A stretch of 12,500 nt of DNA. It comes from Penaeus vannamei (lineage: Eukaryota; Arthropoda; Malacostraca; Decapoda; Penaeidae). The number at the start of each line of letters is the position of its first letter. Positions within the stretch are counted from its first letter, which is position 1. The translations under genes and the position numbers were made by a program. Of the stretch, positions 9,754 through 12,500 are shown one piece after another. Location of the stretch: NCBI RefSeq assembly GCF_042767895.1, contig NC_091560.1:35477351-35489850 (forward strand), in the 5' to 3' direction. The notes beneath the pieces were generated by a model, which saw only the letters and a list, made by a program, of their open reading frames with translations, ran no database searches and had not been told where the DNA came from.

Positions 9754-9883
9754 ATGAATGTATCTATGTCCGCATATATGTACATGTATGTGTGCGCGGA
9801 GACAGAAACTTACGAGGAGGTCCTCCAGTAGACTCAGGAAGAGGAGGTCCTTTAGCAGGGACCTCGATTGGAGGAACAGGTGT
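6998..9883 (-). CDS. Serine protease homologue (catalytically dead, chymotrypsin/S1 fold), 3' part of gene, six exons
   Basis: Join 9814-9883, 8975-9119, 8487-8659, 8121-8201, 7770-7909, 6998-7273 (885 bases, 294 residues plus TAA). All five introns are GT-AG and phases agree at each join (1, 2, 1, 1, 0). Residues 1-24 are Pro-rich; R27-IVGG is the activation site; the fold follows with CGGAIL, LTSANC, ADIALVKL, VTGWGKT and PCDGDFGSP. In chymotrypsin numbering His57 is Asn (residue 68), Asp102 is kept (116), Ser195 is Phe (206) and Gly197 is Ser. Asp194 and Ile16 are kept. Cys pairs 42-58, 168-182 and 191-220 are present; position 122 is Lys and position 189 is Ala. It should lack proteolysis. 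Relatives of this kind in arthropods act as cofactors in prophenoloxidase and clotting cascades or in adhesion; the role here is unknown. A hydrophobic tail follows the domain. N-terminal exons are missing. Confidence 0.88.
7274..7769 (-). other. Intron with long polypyrimidine (sense-strand) tracts
   Basis: The plus strand is rich in AG (GAGAGAGGCAGG, AGAAGTAGAGAGAGGG and similar) from about 7280 to 7500 and again at about 7595-7690. In the sense of the gene this is a several-hundred-base CT-rich intron ending at the acceptor of the Ser195-loop exon. No exon was found in it. Confidence 0.7.
7770..7909 (-). CDS. Protease-homologue exon: Cys168-Cys182 region
   Basis: The acceptor TTGCAG ends at 7910 and the donor GTGAGT begins at 7769. 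It encodes LQVMETRAMSRMEC, YGNVDIIC and ends with AAPCD just before the oxyanion/Ser195 loop, a common intron position in the family. Its first two bases complete a Leu codon with the previous exon. Position 157 (Cys in trypsins) is Val. Confidence 0.9.
8121..8201 (-). CDS. Protease-homologue exon: FPIKLP and TGWGKT region
   Basis: The acceptor TTTTCCTTCTCAG ends at 8202 and the donor GTAAGT begins at 8120. It encodes KVFPIKLP, where many clip-domain proteases have PICLP (Cys122), and VVTGWGKT around residues 140-144. Length 81 fits two bases in, 26 codons, one base out. Confidence 0.92.
8283..8321. repeat. TA microsatellite inside a protease-homologue intron
   Basis: A pure TA run flanked by TATG and TGTG units, within the 8202-8486 intron. 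Like the window's other TA tracts it is of high purity, so probably length-variable between individuals. Confidence 0.9.
8487..8659 (-). CDS. Protease-homologue exon: Asp102 region
   Basis: The acceptor is TTACCAG after a long pyrimidine tract; the donor is GTACGT from 8486. It encodes the VLVGRYNL strand, the IHPDF motif and ADIALVKL with the catalytic-triad Asp retained. Length 173 fits one base in, 57 codons, one base out. Continuation to the left of the acceptor would read into AT-rich intron. Confidence 0.92.
8790..8974. repeat. ATT/ATC low-complexity stretch in the 8660-8974 intron
   Basis: Imperfect ATT/ATC/GTT triplets of the same sort as at 5441-6200 make up most of this intron. The open frames across it are artefacts of the triplet period. 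Confidence 0.75.
8975..9119 (-). CDS. Protease-homologue exon: activation site and His57 region (His replaced by Asn)
   Basis: The acceptor TTTTCTAAG ends at 9120 and the donor GTGAGT begins at 8974. The exon encodes GQR-IVGG, then Cys22, CGGAILSD (Cys42) and LTSANC (Cys58). In active S1 proteases the last motif is TAAHC; here the general-base His is Asn. It ends with two bases that form Asp with the first base of the following exon. A second AG inside the exon (CTGGCCAG) would break the phase, so the upstream acceptor is chosen. Confidence 0.88.
9375..9795. repeat. GT microsatellite with nested tandem units (24 bp, then ~94-112 bp)
   Basis: Two 24-base units (9421-9444, 9445-9468) begin CGTATTTATG, and a third diverged one follows. 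They are followed by a pure TG run at about 9485-9546. Then a larger unit with CATGAATGTATCTATGTCCG recurs at 9547, 9659 and 9753, separated by TG runs of different length (spacings 112 and 94). All of it lies in the 9120-9813 intron and ends 18 bases from the donor of the Pro-rich exon. His/Thr and Cys/Val frames here are artefacts. Confidence 0.95.
9814..9883 (-). CDS. Protease-homologue exon: Pro-rich linker
   Basis: Bounded by TTTTCCAG (acceptor, AG at 9885-9884) and GTAAGT (donor, from 9813). It encodes a Pro-rich linker (TPVPPIEV...PPLPES...GGPP), typical of the hinge before a secreted protease domain. It begins in phase 0 and leaves one base, which completes a Pro codon with the next exon. 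Of the other two frames one contains a stop and the other gives a Leu-rich peptide unlike a linker. It has no Cys, so it cannot provide the partner for a 1-122 disulfide. Confidence 0.75.
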
Positions 9884-10555
9884 CTGGAAAACAATTTGAA
9901 CCATATAAATCGCAAATGAATTCACACGAAGCATTCAACTTGTTATATGAAGCTGTAAAAGTAAGATTAATTTCCTCTAATCAAACGCAGTTTACTCTGA
10001 AAGGACCACAGCGGTTACGCTTTTCTTTCGACTTTTGAATGGTATAATTATTTTTGGGAATATAAATAAATAACAACAACTGTTTATTTGGATTTGGTAG
10101 AATAAAATAGAAAATGTATTCCAAGCTCACGTGAATAAAGCTTAAACTGAACATTAAAAGATTTTTTCGGTCCCTAGATCTTGTCAATAATATTTATCTA
10201 TTTAATAATTTGTACATTTGATAGCATTTTATATATCTTTTTAAGAGGGGAGTTTTCACAACCATAACACTCTATAACAATCATCGCAACTGATATATAA
10301 TTGATCCCTTACACGTTTACGGTATCACAATATTCGAATTGTGGAATGGAGGGGAATCGAGAACCGTCTCAATTGCTCGTCATTATTGCAAGAATCATGC
10401 ATGAACGCAATCGCTGTACTTTTATTACCGAGTATAATTACCGACCACATGGAGAGCGCCTGACCCATGAGAGCAAGAGGGCGAGACAAAAGAAAAGTAA
10501 GTAAAAAATAAACTAATGAAAAATAAAATTAACTTCAAGCTAGTATCAATTTGGA
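9884..10555. other. AT-rich stretch upstream of the Pro-rich exon, no gene recognised
   Basis: On the minus strand this should be the next intron of the protease homologue or its 5' flank. I looked for a signal-peptide exon or a clip-domain exon (six-Cys pattern) and saw neither. A pyrimidine-rich stretch ending in GGGTCAG near 10460 could be an acceptor but leads to no convincing coding sequence. Confidence 0.45.
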
Positions 10556-10574
10556 ATAATGATGATGATGATAA

Positions 10575-10613
<39 letters not shown>

Positions 10614-10626
10614 TAATGATAATAAA
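10556..10626. repeat. (GAT)n(AAT)n followed by (ATT)n, self-complementary
   Basis: About eight AAT units are followed directly by about five ATT units, so the two halves can pair as a hairpin. GAT units flank it on the left and a TTAATGATAATAAAT stretch closes it on the right. It sits about 105 bases outside the long-inverted-repeat element. Confidence 0.85.
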
Positions 10627-10730
10627 TAGTTCTCAGATCCAAATACGATATTCCCGGTTCGCCATAACAATAGTATATCCTTAATTGGTATAGGTACAAC
10701 TCCGTAATTACATTCAAGTGGTTTTAACTT

Positions 10731-11112
10731 TCGTACATCTGGCAACCTTATCGATGTAAACATAGCGTAAACAGTATCTCTTATGAATGAGGCGAAACAG
10801 TTAATTTGTTTGTGAGAAAGTGTCATTGGGAGCCTATAAATAAACAGTGTTTATCATTATCTATTTCTGGAAAGTATTAAAACTATTTGATCTTTTATTC
10901 AATTAAAATAAGTGGCCACACAACGTGTGGAATAAGTTATCGATTACTTTATAGTACAATATTTACCAAGTGCAATTTCCTGAAATCCTCTATCGAAATG
11001 GCAACACCTATGGAGGTCAGACAGAATTCAATTTCGACTCTACATAAAAAGTTATATATTTCTTTAAAACATCTATATATAGCAGGCAAATCAAATGAAA
11101 ATCTACAAAATC
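10731..11112 (+). repeat. Left inverted arm of the long-TIR element
   Basis: Pairs with 12043-12477 on the opposite strand. Similarity is highest in the outer 41 bases and in two inner blocks, with weak or gapped similarity between. It contains an ATG-led frame from 10998 (MATPMEV...KSNENLQN) that has a partial counterpart in the other arm. Weak similarity may extend to about 11160. Confidence 0.75.
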
Positions 11113-11409
11113 GATGAGTCCTTTGCAAACGCCAATGTAGCTAATGAAGTGACTTGAGTTTCTTTTCACCAGAACCAAACATGCTACATTATATTCTTAA
11201 TCACAGAACACTGACACAAAATTGAACACAAAATCGCAGTTGGATTATTGTGGATATGTTAACGCTCTGCCAATGTACGCACGCGTGTATGTGTGTGTGT
11301 GCAGCGTTTACAGTCAATACATGGGGATGAGTTGTGATACAAAATACATGATTCGTTTCGGTAATTCGGGATGCCCTATGTTGTGCTAAAATGTGATCCT
11401 AATTTTCAG

Positions 11410-11476
11410 TATTATTTCAAGTCTTGGCGTTTCTATGAGGAGACGCATACATGTGTACTTCCTTCATCTGGAGCAG
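11410..11476 (+). other. Exon-like stretch in the centre of the long-TIR element
   Basis: Sixty-seven bases lie between TAATTTTCAG and GCAG-GTACTA, that is, a plausible acceptor and donor. The open frame reads YYFKSWRFYEETHTCVLP..., a composition unlike the surrounding AT-rich DNA. The FYEETHTCVLP part recalls the end of a chitin-binding (peritrophin-type) domain, but with one Cys this is weak. The frame stays open from 11371 to a stop at 11563-11565. It may be a captured host exon, part of the element's own gene, or chance. Confidence 0.2.
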
Positions 11477-12042
11477 GTACTAGCTGGCTGGTTTCGAGGA
11501 GGGCCAATACCAAAAGCCTAAGAACCGACTCCCAATACATGTGCTGTATGATATATATCTTCTAAACAAGATCTTGGCTATTCTGATGAAATGAGCATTT
11601 AACTCGCTCTCACTTTCATTTGCCGAACATATATTTTTTCTTCGTTCTTTTATCAATGCACGACTGTTTGCAGTATATGTGTGTATATATATAAAATGGC
11701 TTACTGGTCCTTCCTCCTGAAATTTAAGTTTTTATATATCTTAATAATCACTTATGGAATGATAAAAGTTAAAAAGTATGATCAGATTTTCGCACTACAT
11801 AAAGGGCATCTACAAAAATCCAAACGAATTATACAGACTGTTTCGTAGCTCGTCACCGATCATAAACTTCTTGTTTACATTAAGGGTAAATGCGCACATG
11901 CAATGACAAAGCTTTTGTATATTCACTGTTGCCCTACTCGCGTTTTCTATGTAGTGAGACAGTGAAGGAGGAAAAAAACGAAACCACCAGTTCGATTAAC
12001 CGCTACTAGATGGTGCTGCTACGAGAAGCATTTACAAAGTTC

Positions 12043-12477
12043 TTCCTGATTTTCCAGATTTTCATTTGATTTCGCTAACATACATAGATGTTTAAAGTTT
12101 GGATCGTTTTCATGTTCCAAAAAATGTACAGTTATAGTTTTTACCTACTGTGTTGATAAAAATGTGAATGCCGCACCCTCCTTAGGTGTTGCCATTTCGA
12201 ATAATATTAATATTAATAATAAAAAAAAATAATAATTTTAAGAATTTTGCTCGATAAATACTTCTCTACAAAATCAACGATATCTAATGCTACATGTTTC
12301 GATATTACCTATTAAAAGAAAATGAAAGACCGAATGGCTTCGGAATAGATAGTAATACAATTATTGGTTATTTCTTTTCTATCAACCACACTCTTTGTTA
12401 CTAGAAACCTAGGGATTTCGCTTTTTTATTAAGATATTTACGCTATGTTTACATGAATATGGCTGCCAGATGTACGA
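12043..12477 (-). repeat. Right inverted arm of the long-TIR element
   Basis: Read on the minus strand it repeats the left arm: TCGTACATCTGGCA..., then TCGAAATGGCAACACCTA, then AAATCAAATGAAAATCT, in the same order. It is somewhat longer because of an A/T-rich insertion at about 12200-12240. On this strand it also starts MATPKEG and, after a TAG, reads ...KHLCMLAKSNENLEN.... Confidence 0.75.
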
Positions 12478-12500
12478 CAGACGGACCCAACAAACGCACC

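Larger units (their letters stand above)
10731..12477. mobile_element. Non-autonomous DNA element with long diverged inverted terminal repeats
   Basis: The terminal 41 bases (10731-10771 and 12437-12477) are inverted copies matching at 37 of 41 positions by eye, reading TCGTACATCTGGCA inward from each end. Two inner blocks match in the same inverted order: TCGAAATGGCAACACCTA (10993-11010 with 12183-12200, 18 of 18) and AAATCAAATGAAAATCT (11088-11104 with 12056-12072, 17 of 17, with weaker matches on both sides). The arms are therefore about 380 bp (left) and 435 bp (right) with gaps, around a ~0.9 kb centre. If the ends are CATCTGGC, TA flanks both sides and could be a Tc1/mariner-type target duplication; other ends give no clear duplication. 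No transposase was recognised. Arms this long are known from Mutator-like and foldback elements, but the superfamily stays open. Confidence 0.75.

Noticed and set aside
9400..9795. Spaced repeats that could suggest a CRISPR-like array.
   Set aside because: Units are GT-rich simple sequence with variable TG runs between them rather than unique spacers, in a eukaryotic intron.
9311..9915. His/Thr-rich and Cys/Val-rich open frames.
   Set aside because: Translations of GT/CA repeats. The only coding part here is the Pro-rich exon 9814-9883 in another frame.
10301..10504. Plus-strand frame ending at AAAA-GTAAGT, a possible first exon.
   Set aside because: No signal peptide or recognisable domain, and no following exon with a matching phase. 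The donor-like word alone is not enough.
10425..10826. A 133-codon minus-strand frame across the AAT/ATT tract and the left end of the long-TIR element.
   Set aside because: It is held open by Leu/Ile runs from the triplet repeat and crosses the element boundary.

Overview
The window looks like nuclear DNA of an arthropod, most probably a decapod crustacean such as a penaeid shrimp. This is inferred from three things seen together: a spliced chymotrypsin-fold gene with small GT-AG introns, an arthropod-type LINE with a C-terminal RNase H, and a very high load of TA, GT, ATT/ATC and TCTA simple repeats. Nothing looks prokaryotic. I ran no database search, so the species call is a guess.

Layout. 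(1) 1 to about 4560, plus strand: a decayed two-ORF non-LTR retrotransposon of the APE + RT + RNase H type (I-like superfamily), cut by the left window edge. It holds the tail of ORF1 (1-477), a broken ORF2 (483-3737) with in-frame stops and frameshifts, and an ~0.8 kb 3' UTR with a CTCGCY-like hexamer tract and an AATAAA. (2) 4560-6240: compound TA/TG/TCTA microsatellites, a plain stretch, a second TA tract and an ATT/ATC-rich low-complexity field. (3) 6240-6997: AT-rich DNA with no recognised gene. (4) 6998-9883, minus strand: the 3' part of a multi-exon gene for a serine protease homologue. I joined six exons whose splice sites and phases all agree, giving 294 residues without an internal stop. 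Two of the three catalytic residues are replaced (His57 by Asn, Ser195 by Phe), while the activation cleavage site and the residues of the zymogen-activation salt bridge are kept. Upstream exons (signal peptide, any clip domain) were not found. (5) 10731-12477: an undescribed element with long, diverged inverted terminal repeats (about 380-435 bp arms) around an ~0.9 kb centre that contains an exon-like open stretch.

The protease homologue is the only gene that looks functional. Its introns carry large polypyrimidine and GT/CA tracts. The retrotransposon and the long-inverted-repeat element are independent insertions. The most interesting signals are the catalytically dead but apparently still activatable protease fold with a hydrophobic C-terminal tail, and the long-inverted-repeat element.
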